From: Shewanella abyssi | Lineage (GTDB): Bacteria > Pseudomonadota > Gammaproteobacteria > Enterobacterales > Shewanellaceae | Length of the DNA: 64,000 nt | Reading direction: 5' to 3' | NCBI RefSeq assembly: GCF_023284025.1 | Contig: NZ_JAKIKR010000001.1 | Location: 248,001-312,000 of the forward strand | Shown here: positions 1 to 7,883 of the stretch, piece after piece | Layout of the letters: each line of letters begins with the position of its first letter | Position numbering within the stretch: position 1 is the stretch's first letter | Made by a program: the position numbers and the translations under genes | Notes under the pieces: generated by a model | Databases searched by the model: none | What the model was told of the DNA's origin: nothing | The model's input: the letters and a program-made list of their open reading frames with translations, nothing else

Positions 1-1818
1 GCAAAACAGCTCACACAGTTTGCAGGGACAGAGCACAGCGTGGCATTTGGCCCAAATGACAACAGCATCTATTTTATTGCCGCGCGCGATGGTTCAAGCC
101 AAATTTACCAACTGCCTTTAGAGGGTGGTGAAGCGAAGCAAGTCTCAGATTTTCCACTCGACGTTGAAGGCTTTAAGCTTGCAAATGACGGTACTCAAGT
201 CGTGGTCAACATGCGTGTTTTCCCTGACTGCACAGACTTAGCATGCTCAAAAGATAAATTTGATGCAGAAGCTGCGCGTACATCAACAGGCCGCGAGTAT
301 AAACAGTTGATGGTGAGACATTGGGATACCTGGAATGACCATTCTAGAAGCCACCTATTTGTCGCACAGCTTAATGGAAAGACAGTCACTACGGCAGTTG
401 ATGTTACTGCTGGCCTTGATACTGAAACACCACCCAAGCCGTTCTCAGGAATGGAAGAGGTGACTTTCACACCTGATGGTAAGTTTGTCGTTTATAGCGC
501 TAAAGCACCTAGTAAAGACCAAGCTTGGACGACAAACTATGATTTGTGGCAGGTGAGCGTGGATGGCGGTGATGTCAAAAACTTAACGGAGTCCAATAAA
601 GCGTGGGATGCTCATCCAATATTTTCTGCCGATGGACGTTATTTGGCATATTTAGCCATGACAAAAGCGGGCTTTGAGGCTGATCGTTATCGCATCATGT
701 TACGCGATACCGTCACCGGCCAAGAAAAAGAAATTGCGCCGCTGTGGGATCGTAGCCCAAGTTCATTGGCATTTGGTAAAGACAACAAAACACTTTACGT
801 GACAGCGCAAGATATTGGCCAAGTGTCTATCTTCGAAGTGAACACCCAATTTGGCGATATTAAAACGATTTATAACGAAGGTAGTAACAGTGTCGTTGGC
901 ATCAGTGCTGACAAGATAGTCTTTAGTCATAAATCACTTGTAGAACCAGGCGATCTTTACTCTATTAATTTAGATGGCCAAAACCTAAGCCGCTTAACAG
1001 AGATAAACAAAGACAAACTCGCTGAAATTAAGTTTGGTGAATATCAACAGTTTAGTTTTAAAGGATGGAATAACGAAGAGGTTTATGGTTACTGGATAAA
1101 GCCTTCAAACTATAAAGCCGGCGAACAATACCCAATCGCCTTCTTAGTTCATGGTGGACCACAAGGTTCATTTGGTAACTCGTTTAGTAGTCGTTGGAAT
1201 GCACAATTATGGGCTGGTGCGGGTTATGGCGTGGTGATGATTGATTTCCACGGTTCGACGGGTTACGGTCAAGCATTTACCGATTCAATCACTCAAGATT
1301 GGGGCGGAAAGCCACTAGAAGATCTTCAAAAAGGCCTAGCGGCAGTGACGAAACAGCAAAAGTGGCTCGATGGCGATCGTGCCTGTGCACTTGGTGGTTC
1401 TTACGGTGGCTACATGATGAACTGGATCCAAGGTAACTGGAACGATGGTTTCAAGTGTCTGATTAATCATGCCGGTCTGTTTGACATGCGCTCTATGTAT
1501 TACGTCACTGAAGAGCTTTGGTTCCCAGAGTATGAGTTTGGTGGCACTTATGATGCTAACAAAGCGCTGTACGAGAAGTTTAACCCAGTCAACTACGTTG
1601 AGAACTGGCAGACACCTATGATGGTTATCCACGGTGAGAAAGATTTCCGTGTTCCTTATGGTCAAGGACTTGCTGCCTACACCTTTATGCAGCGTAAAGG
1701 GATCCCGTCTGAGCTACTCATATACCCGGATGAAAACCACTGGATCTTAAACCCGGATAACTTAGAGCAATGGTACGACAATGTTTTAGGTTGGATGGAC
1801 CGTTGGACTGAGAAGTAA
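1..1818 (+). CDS. S9 family peptidase (dipeptidyl/acylaminoacyl peptidase type), 5' end outside window
   Basis: The frame is open from base 1, so the N-terminus lies outside the window; about 605 residues are visible. The N-terminal two thirds carry WD40/TolB-like propeller repeats with phrases such as FTPDGKFVVYSA and FSADGRYLAYLA. The C-terminal alpha/beta hydrolase domain has the full triad of prolyl oligopeptidases: Ser in GGSYGGY (codon 1399-1401), Asp in EKDFRVP (codon 1642-1644) and His in ENHWI (codon 1738-1740). Family knowledge says such enzymes cleave dipeptides or acyl-amino acids from short peptides, often in the periplasm. The signal peptide cannot be checked here. A strong terminator follows. 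Confidence 0.93.
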   Translation, partial: AKQLTQFAGTEHSVAFGPNDNSIYFIAARDGSSQIYQLPLEGGEAKQVSDFPLDVEGFKLANDGTQVVVNMRVFPDCTDLACSKDKFDAEAARTSTGREYKQLMVRHWDTWNDHSRSHLFVAQLNGKTVTTAVDVTAGLDTETPPKPFSGMEEVTFTPDGKFVVYSAKAPSKDQAWTTNYDLWQVSVDGGDVKNLTESNKAWDAHPIFSADGRYLAYLAMTKAGFEADRYRIMLRDTVTGQEKEIAPLWDRSPSSLAFGKDNKTLYVTAQDIGQVSIFEVNTQFGDIKTIYNEGSNSVVGISADKIVFSHKSLVEPGDLYSINLDGQNLSRLTEINKDKLAEIKFGEYQQFSFKGWNNEEVYGYWIKPSNYKAGEQYPIAFLVHGGPQGSFGNSFSSRWNAQLWAGAGYGVVMIDFHGSTGYGQAFTDSITQDWGGKPLEDLQKGLAAVTKQQKWLDGDRACALGGSYGGYMMNWIQGNWNDGFKCLINHAGLFDMRSMYYVTEELWFPEYEFGGTYDANKALYEKFNPVNYVENWQTPMMVIHGEKDFRVPYGQGLAAYTFMQRKGIPSELLIYPDENHWILNPDNLEQWYDNVLGWMDRWTEK

Positions 1819-1831
1819 ATTCAATTTAGCA

Positions 1832-1861
1832 AAGCCAGAACATATGTTCTGGCTTTTTTTT
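1832..1861 (+). terminator. Rho-independent terminator of the S9 peptidase gene
   Basis: Perfect 12-bp inverted repeat (AAGCCAGAACAT/ATGTTCTGGCTT) followed by a run of eight T, 14 bases after the stop codon. Confidence 0.9.
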
Positions 1862-2022
1862 GTCGATTAGTTGCTGTGCCGAGTAAAACGGATAACGGGT
1901 TACTCTGAAGCGATTTGGTAGAGCTAAATATTGCAATAGCTAATCAAGTTGGCTTGGTAACAAGCACGAGCAAAGATCTGGCCTATAACACTTATCTGAA
2001 CTGCTTTTAATAAAGGACCTAT

Positions 2023-2340
2023 ATGACAGCATTAGCCGATACACCCAAACCACCCTATTACTGTGTGGTGTTTACTTCGATTTTATCTAATGATACAGAA
2101 GGCTACTCTGCCATGGGAGCGCGCATGGTTGAATTAGCGCAAAACCAACCAGGGTTTTTAGGCATAGAATCGGCACGAGAAGAGCTTGGTATTACCGTCT
2201 CCTACTGGCAAACACTCGATGCCATTAAGGCGTGGAAACAACATGCTGAACATCAAGCAGCGCAGACGATGGGCAGGGGAAAATGGTACAGCCATTTTGC
2301 GTTAAGGATTGCTAAAGTTGAGCGTGATTATCTAATATAA
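2023..2340 (+). CDS. Antibiotic biosynthesis monooxygenase (ABM) domain protein
   Basis: 105 residues, the usual size of a single ABM ferredoxin-like domain. The pattern GFLGIESAREE...SYWQTLDAIKAWKQHAEH...WYSHFALRIAKVERDY is typical of the stand-alone YdhR/YgiN-like ABM family, which form dimers and often act as small monooxygenases or heme/quinone-related enzymes. The substrate cannot be deduced. The start is supported by an AAAGGACC ribosome site 7 bases upstream of the ATG. It is a single gene with its own spacing on both sides and no obvious partner. Confidence 0.8.
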   Translation: MTALADTPKPPYYCVVFTSILSNDTEGYSAMGARMVELAQNQPGFLGIESAREELGITVSYWQTLDAIKAWKQHAEHQAAQTMGRGKWYSHFALRIAKVERDYLI

Positions 2341-2735
2341 AGCTGTTCCTTTGACAATGTAGGCCCTATTAGGGCTAGGCGAGCTATAAACGACGGGCAA
2401 TAATAAGTGTCAGCTTCGATCTCATTGAGCTTGTCTGCGGACGCTACAGGCTCGATAGCGGTTGCATAACCGTTTGCACGTGCAACCGAGTACCACTAGC
2501 ATCAATAAAAAGCGTGCATCCCAATTCGGATGGTTACCATATTGAAATGTACAGCTTGCAAGAGCTTTAATCTTGGCAAGGGTACTTTCAGCAAAAGTTA
2601 ACTGACTTTGTGATTGGCTGTCCTCCTTTGGGCATAGATGTAAAAAGGCCTGCTATAGAGCAGGCCTTTTAGGGTTAGCTTACTTTGGGGCTAAGTCCAC
2701 TTCAAAAAACTTAGCAAATCCAAAGACGACATTAG
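2341..2735. other. 395-bp intergenic stretch with palindromes, no convincing gene
   Basis: Between the ABM gene and aceA. It holds a perfect 12-bp palindrome TTGCACGTGCAA (2475-2486), nested in an 8-bp inverted repeat CGGTTGCA/TGCAACCG (2459-2466 and 2481-2488), and the aceA terminator near 2643. A minus-strand frame is open from the terminator down to about 2415 without a good start. Its predicted peptide and a second frame that takes over at about 2520 could be a decayed gene, but I recognise neither. Confidence 0.5.
2643..2670 (-). terminator. Terminator of aceA
   Basis: 12-bp stem AAAAGGCCTGCT/AGCAGGCCTTTT with a 4-base loop and T-rich tail when read on the minus strand, 66 bases past the aceA stop. 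Confidence 0.85.
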
Positions 2736-4316
2736 CTAAAATTGGTTCATGGTGTTGTCTTTACCCGATGCTTTTAGTGCTTGGTCACCAGAGAAGTACT
2801 CTTTATGAGCATCACCCATATCAGAACCTGCCATATTCTGATGCTTAACACAGGCGATACCTTGACGGATCTCTTTACGTTGAACGTTGGCGACATAACC
2901 GAGCATACCTTGGTCACCGAAGTACTCTTTGGCGAGGTTATCGGTAGATAACGCAGCAGTATGATACGTTGGCAATGTAATGAGATGATGGAAAATACCG
3001 GCTTCACGAGCAGAGTCTGATTGGAAGGTACGGATTTTTTCATCTGCTTGAATAGCAAGTTCTGTACTATCGTAATCAACACTCATTAGCTGCTCACGGT
3101 TATAAGCTGATACATCTTCACCAGCCTCAGCCATAGCATCAAACACCTGCTGACGGAAGTTCAGTGTCCAGTTAAACGACGGTGAGTTGTTATACACCAG
3201 CTTGGCATTTGGAATCGTTTTACGGATCTCGTTAACCATAGCGCCTATTTGCGATACATGAGGCTTCTCGGTTTCAATCCAAAGCAGGTCTGCACCGTTT
3301 TGTAGCGAAGTGATGCAATCTAATATACAACGTTCTTCACCCGTACCGGCACGGAACTTAAACAGTCCATTAGGTAAACGAGAAGGCTTAACCAATTGTC
3401 CGCCTTGTTGGAATACGACGTCACCGTTGGCAAGGTTGGCAGCATCAATTGCTTCAACCTCAAGGAATGCGTTGTATTGGTCGCCCAAATCACCAGCTTC
3501 GTTAGTTACAGCAATCTTTTGAGTCAACCCAGCACCCAAAGAGTCGGTACGCGCAACAATCACACCGTCATCAATTCCGAGTTCTAAGAATGCATAACGT
3601 ACCGCGTTAATTTTGGCTAAAAACTCAACATGCGGCACGGTGACTTTACCGTCTTGGTGGCCACATTGTTTAACATCTGACACTTGGTTTTCCAATTGAA
3701 TACAGCATGCGCCAGCTTCGATCATCTGCTTAGCCATGAGGTAAGTGGCTTCTTCATTACCAAAACCAGCATCAATATCGGCGATAATCGGCACTACGTG
3801 AGTTTCAAAGTTATCAATCTTATCTTGAATAGCACTTTTTTCAGTTTTGCTAGCACCATCTAGCTGGCGGAATAAACCGCCTAATTCACGAGCGTCGGCT
3901 TGACGTAGGAAGGTGTACAATTCTTTAATGAGCGCCGCTACAGATGTCTTCTCATGCATTGATTGGTCAGGAAGGGGACCGAATTCACTGCGAAGCGCTG
4001 CAACCATCCAACCAGAAAGGTATAAGTAACGACGCTTTGTGGTTAGAAGGTGCTTTTTAATCGAAATCATTTTTTGCTGGGCAATAAAACCATGCCAACA
4101 ACCGAGAGACTGGGTGTACTGCGAAGAATCCTTATCGTAGTTGTCCATATCTTCACGCATAATCTTGGCAGTATACTTAGCGATGTCTAATCCAGTCTGA
4201 AAACGGTTCTGTAAACGCATACGCGCTACTGACTCTGGATTGATTGCATTCCATGCACTACCTTCTGCATTAATCAAGGTAGCGGCTGCATCGATGTTAT
4301 TTCTGTAAGTTGTCAT
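2736..4316 (-). CDS. aceA: Isocitrate lyase (long form)
   Basis: 526 residues, the length of the Pseudomonas/Acinetobacter-type isocitrate lyase, longer than the roughly 434-residue E. coli enzyme. The catalytic loop is KQCGHQDG (KKCGH in E. coli), with the nucleophilic Cys present. DADIDAGFGNE-type metal-binding residues (IIADIDAGFGN) and VARTDSLGAG are also visible. It splits isocitrate into glyoxylate and succinate, the first step of the glyoxylate bypass. An AAAGGA ribosome site precedes the ATG. It is divergent from a LysR gene across 110 bp, and malate synthase lies beyond that gene, so the three form a glyoxylate module. Confidence 0.96.
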   Translation of the reverse strand: MTTYRNNIDAAATLINAEGSAWNAINPESVARMRLQNRFQTGLDIAKYTAKIMREDMDNYDKDSSQYTQSLGCWHGFIAQQKMISIKKHLLTTKRRYLYLSGWMVAALRSEFGPLPDQSMHEKTSVAALIKELYTFLRQADARELGGLFRQLDGASKTEKSAIQDKIDNFETHVVPIIADIDAGFGNEEATYLMAKQMIEAGACCIQLENQVSDVKQCGHQDGKVTVPHVEFLAKINAVRYAFLELGIDDGVIVARTDSLGAGLTQKIAVTNEAGDLGDQYNAFLEVEAIDAANLANGDVVFQQGGQLVKPSRLPNGLFKFRAGTGEERCILDCITSLQNGADLLWIETEKPHVSQIGAMVNEIRKTIPNAKLVYNNSPSFNWTLNFRQQVFDAMAEAGEDVSAYNREQLMSVDYDSTELAIQADEKIRTFQSDSAREAGIFHHLITLPTYHTAALSTDNLAKEYFGDQGMLGYVANVQRKEIRQGIACVKHQNMAGSDMGDAHKEYFSGDQALKASGKDNTMNQF

Positions 4317-4372
4317 GTGTATATTCCTTTAACAATATGATTAGCGGCGATTGATTACGTTGAAAATATTAG

Positions 4373-4396
4373 TTAGATTTGGTTAAATAAGTCTAA
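4373..4396. promoter_or_regulatory. Candidate LysR operator between aceA and lysR
   Basis: Inverted repeat TTAGA-N14-TCTAA, with a nested ATTT-N4-AAAT, in the 110-bp divergent region. LysR regulators commonly bind such sites between themselves and a divergent target. The assignment rests on position and symmetry only. Confidence 0.4.
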
Positions 4397-4426
4397 TTTA
4401 TAGTTTCTATTCTCGGTATTTATCTC

Positions 4427-5377
4427 ATGAATATATCTCGTATTGACCTGAATTTATTGGTTTATTTAGATGTTTTACTACGTGAACGAAATGTTACAAA
4501 AGCGGCGGATCAGCTCGGGATCAGCCAACCTGCGATGAGTAACGGCCTAAAAAGATTGCGGACTTTGTTTGATGATCCCCTGTTAATTAGGACTAGCCAG
4601 GGGATGACGCCCACAGAAAGAGCGCAAGAGTTGCAGCCAACAATAAGCGAGTTAATGATTGGTTTGGAAAAAGCCGTCCAGCCACGCGCCAATTTTAATG
4701 CAGCAGAAAGTGACAAAGTCTTCCGTGTGATGGCAAGTGATTATGCTGAAGCGACATTGATCCCACCGCTTATTGCAAAGCTCCGTACTGAAGCGCCAAA
4801 TGTTATTCTCGATATCATGACCCCAAGCGATGTCAATTTCCCTGATGTAGAACAAGGAAGAGTCGATATGGTGATCAATCGATTTGATACTATTCCTCAA
4901 TCGTTCCATCAAAAGGTGCTGTGGAGTGATGACTTTAGTTGTTTGATTAATAAGGATAACCCTGTATTAGAGAAGTTTTCACTTGAGAGTTATCTTGAAG
5001 CAAAACATGTATGGGTGAGTAAAACCGGCATGGGTGTAGGTGTCGGTATGGATCCTGATGATGTACAGCGTTTAGGATGGGTAGATGAAGCTTTAACGCG
5101 AATAGGTGTTAAACGACGTATTACCGTATTTACCCGCCATTACCAAGCAGCTTGTTTGTTGGCAGAACAACAAGGTTTGATCGCAACCATACCAAGTAAG
5201 ATGGCTAGGCTGCATGAGCATAACAGTCGGGTTAGCATCGTCGCGCCGCCGTTCATCATCCAACCTATAGCACTTACCATGGCTTGGAGCCCATTACTAC
5301 AGCACAATCCGGCCCATAAATGGATGCGGAAACTAATAACACAAACCGCAGATAGCTTTAGCCGTAACAATCGCTAA
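4427..5377 (+). CDS. LysR-family transcriptional regulator, probable glyoxylate-shunt regulator
   Basis: 316 residues. The N-terminal winged HTH reads IDLNLLVYLDVLLRE, then VTKAADQLGISQPAMSNGL, followed by LRTLFDDPLLIR, the standard LysR signature. The remaining residues 90-300 are the effector-binding domain of the NodD/NahR-like branch. It lies between aceA (divergent) and glcB (downstream, same strand, 229-bp gap). That position suggests it controls one or both, which is inference. Known Shewanella control of this pathway also includes other regulators, so this protein's role is not certain. Confidence 0.9.
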   Translation: MNISRIDLNLLVYLDVLLRERNVTKAADQLGISQPAMSNGLKRLRTLFDDPLLIRTSQGMTPTERAQELQPTISELMIGLEKAVQPRANFNAAESDKVFRVMASDYAEATLIPPLIAKLRTEAPNVILDIMTPSDVNFPDVEQGRVDMVINRFDTIPQSFHQKVLWSDDFSCLINKDNPVLEKFSLESYLEAKHVWVSKTGMGVGVGMDPDDVQRLGWVDEALTRIGVKRRITVFTRHYQAACLLAEQQGLIATIPSKMARLHEHNSRVSIVAPPFIIQPIALTMAWSPLLQHNPAHKWMRKLITQTADSFSRNNR

Positions 5378-5493
5378 CGAGTGATCCCCCTACAATTGTG
5401 ATGTTTTTTTACACGAAAAGACCATTTCGCATAAGTTTGGTGAATAGTGAGAATCACAGCTATAAATTGGCAGAATGTACATTGCTTGATATA

Positions 5494-5526
5494 GGGTAAA
5501 GAAAATTACCCCTAATGGGTGTAACT
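5494..5526. promoter_or_regulatory. Overlapping palindromes upstream of glcB
   Basis: Perfect inverted repeat GGGTAA-N6-TTACCC (5494-5511), overlapping a second imperfect symmetry TTACCC..GGGTGTAA to 5526. It lies about 80-110 bases before the glcB start. It looks like an operator; the cognate regulator is unknown, with the adjacent LysR protein one candidate. Confidence 0.4.
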
Positions 5527-5606
5527 AATAGTCGGTGTGATCAGTAGATGGATGACAAGTGTTCAAGAAACATAAGAGCAGTGTAAAGGATGAACAGGGG
5601 CAAAAA

Positions 5607-7778
5607 ATGACAACATATATCCAATTAGGTGGTCTACAAGTCGCCACCGAGTTATCAGATCTAGTCGCAAATGAAATGTGTCCAGGGACAGGCATCAATG
5701 CAGAGCAGCTTTGGGCAAAATTTGAAGAGATTGTTACCGAGTTTGCTCCGATAAACCGCCAACTGTTGGAAAAACGCCAGCAACTGCAACGTCAGTTAGA
5801 CCAATGGCATATTAGTCATCAAGGCAAGAGTTTCGACGTGGACGCCTATAAAGCTTTTCTCTACGACATTGGTTATTTGGTACCTGAAGGTGAACCATTT
5901 TCAATTAGCACTGAAAATGTCGACACTGAAATTACCGAGCAAGCAGGACCACAACTGGTTGTGCCGGTTAAAAATGCCCGGTTTGCGCTAAATGCGGCAA
6001 ATGCACGTTGGGGCAGCTTATATGATGCTCTATACGGCACCGATGCGATTTCAGAGCAAGATGGAGCAGAATTAACCAAAAGCTACAATCCAGTGCGTGG
6101 CTCAAAGGTGATAGCGTTCGCCAAACAACATCTTGATATAGCAGCTCCATTGCTAAAGGGTCATCATGCTGATGTAACCGAATACTTTATTGCAGCAGGC
6201 TTGCTAAAGGCAAGGCAAAAAGGTGGCGCGGTTACTGGACTTAAACAACCTGAACGGTTTGTGGGTTACCAGGGCGAACAGCAAAGCCCTAGTGCCATTT
6301 TACTAAAGAATAATGGTCTGCATATCGAGATCCAGATTGATGCCACTAGTGTTATTGGCAAGTGCGATCCAGCTGGTGTCAGCGATTTGCTAGTAGAAGC
6401 CGCAGTCACCACTATTATGGATTGTGAAGACTCAGTTGCTGCAGTCGATGCGGAAGATAAAGTTGAGATCTATCGTAATTGGCTTGGGCTAATGCAAGGT
6501 AACTTGTCAGCGTCATTGTTTAAACATGGCAAAGAGATCATCCGTGAGCTTAACGAAGACAGAATTTACCTCAATCCTAAAGGGGAAAAGTTAACTCTTG
6601 CTGGTCGAAGCTTATTGTTTGTACGAAATGTTGGCCATCTAATGACCATCAATGCGGTACTGGATAAAGAGGGACGTGAGGTTCCAGAGGGGATCTTGGA
6701 TGGTATGCTGACCGTCCTTGCCGCGATGCACGACCTGCAAGGAAATAATAACAATCGCAGTAATAGTCGCAAAGGCTCAATTAATATTGTTAAGCCCAAG
6801 ATGCATGGTCCCGAAGAGGTTAAATTCACCTGTGATCTGTTTACTAAAATTGAAGACGCATTAAAGCTTGCTCGTAACACGATTAAAGTTGGCATTATGG
6901 ATGAGGAGCGTCGTACTACGGTAAATTTGAAGGAGTGTATACGGGTTGCATCTGAGCGTGTGGTGTTTATTAACACAGGCTTTTTAGATAGAACCGGTGA
7001 TGAGATCCACACCTCAATGCAAGCGGGTCCATTTGTAGCAAAGTCTCTGATGAAACAACAGAAATGGATAGCTGCTTATGAAGATTGGAATGTTGATATT
7101 GGTTTAGCATGTGGCCTACAAGGCCGTTCGCAAATAGGTAAGGGCATGTGGCCAATGCCAGATGAAATGGCAGCCATGCTCGAGCAAAAAATCGGTCATC
7201 CCAAAGCCGGTGCTAATACTGCTTGGGTACCGTCCCCTAATGGTGCCGTTCTGCATTCGACCCATTATCATCAGGTGAACGTGACCGAAGTTCAAAATCA
7301 CCTAAAACAGCGCTGCCGTGCTAGCTTAGATGATTTGTTAACGATACCGCTAATGCAGCTCCCTGAGAAGCTGACAGCTGAGCTAAAGACTTTTGAGCTA
7401 GAGAATAATGCACAAGGTATTTTAGGTTATGTGGTGCGCTGGATTGATCAAGGTGTCGGTTGTTCTAAAGTACCCGATATTAACAACGTTGGTCTTATGG
7501 AAGATAGGGCAACATTAAGGATCTCTTCGCAACACTTGGCTAATTGGTTAGTTCACGGAATATGCACAAAAGATGAAGTGATGACAGCACTGAAAAAGAT
7601 GGCAGCGGTGGTTGATAGTCAAAATCAAGGTGATAGCTGTTACCAGAACATGGCACCTGATTTTGATGGCATTGCGTTTAAAGCAGCATGTGATCTGGTG
7701 TTCAAAGGGGTAGAGCAACCATCGGGTTATACCGAACCTCTGTTGCATGCTTATCGCATTCAAGCTAAAACGAATTGA
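5607..7778 (+). CDS. glcB: Malate synthase G
   Basis: Condenses glyoxylate with acetyl-CoA to malate, the second glyoxylate-bypass step. The frame extends up to 5559, but I take the ATG at 5607: an AGGGG site lies six bases upstream, and the product is then 723 residues, the exact length of E. coli GlcB. Conserved blocks include [31 protein letters not shown] (split here: [16 protein letters not shown]), [27 protein letters not shown] and [13 protein letters not shown]. The single-chain G isoform has an extra N-terminal domain relative to malate synthase A. It ends in a terminator shared with convergent adhE. Confidence 0.96.
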   Translation: MTTYIQLGGLQVATELSDLVANEMCPGTGINAEQLWAKFEEIVTEFAPINRQLLEKRQQLQRQLDQWHISHQGKSFDVDAYKAFLYDIGYLVPEGEPFSISTENVDTEITEQAGPQLVVPVKNARFALNAANARWGSLYDALYGTDAISEQDGAELTKSYNPVRGSKVIAFAKQHLDIAAPLLKGHHADVTEYFIAAGLLKARQKGGAVTGLKQPERFVGYQGEQQSPSAILLKNNGLHIEIQIDATSVIGKCDPAGVSDLLVEAAVTTIMDCEDSVAAVDAEDKVEIYRNWLGLMQGNLSASLFKHGKEIIRELNEDRIYLNPKGEKLTLAGRSLLFVRNVGHLMTINAVLDKEGREVPEGILDGMLTVLAAMHDLQGNNNNRSNSRKGSINIVKPKMHGPEEVKFTCDLFTKIEDALKLARNTIKVGIMDEERRTTVNLKECIRVASERVVFINTGFLDRTGDEIHTSMQAGPFVAKSLMKQQKWIAAYEDWNVDIGLACGLQGRSQIGKGMWPMPDEMAAMLEQKIGHPKAGANTAWVPSPNGAVLHSTHYHQVNVTEVQNHLKQRCRASLDDLLTIPLMQLPEKLTAELKTFELENNAQGILGYVVRWIDQGVGCSKVPDINNVGLMEDRATLRISSQHLANWLVHGICTKDEVMTALKKMAAVVDSQNQGDSCYQNMAPDFDGIAFKAACDLVFKGVEQPSGYTEPLLHAYRIQAKTN

Positions 7779-7811
7779 TTTTATTTAGTTGACTGAAAAA
7801 ATGAGTAAAAT

Positions 7812-7844
7812 AAAAGCCTTAACAGTGCACTGTTAAGGCTTTTT
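7812..7844. terminator. Bidirectional terminator between glcB and adhE
   Basis: AAAAGCCTTAACAG/CTGTTAAGGCTTTT perfect long stem with A-run and T-run on either side, between convergent genes; works for both strands. Confidence 0.9.
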
Positions 7845-7883
7845 AATATTGAACAAATTTTCTTTTACTGCAAAGGTTAAAGG

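Noticed and set aside
195-470. Minus-strand frame of 91 codons inside the S9 peptidase gene
   Set aside because: It overlaps a strongly conserved peptidase frame, and its translation shows no recognisable motif or ribosome site.
5396-5460. CRP-type sites upstream of glcB (TGTGATG..TTTACA and GTGAGAATCAC)
   Set aside because: Spacing between the half-sites is wrong (7 and 3 instead of 6 bases).
6566-7012. Minus-strand frame of 148 codons inside glcB
   Set aside because: Long antisense frame opposite a conserved enzyme; the translation is serine/arginine-rich, as antisense reading of a coding frame often is, without domains.
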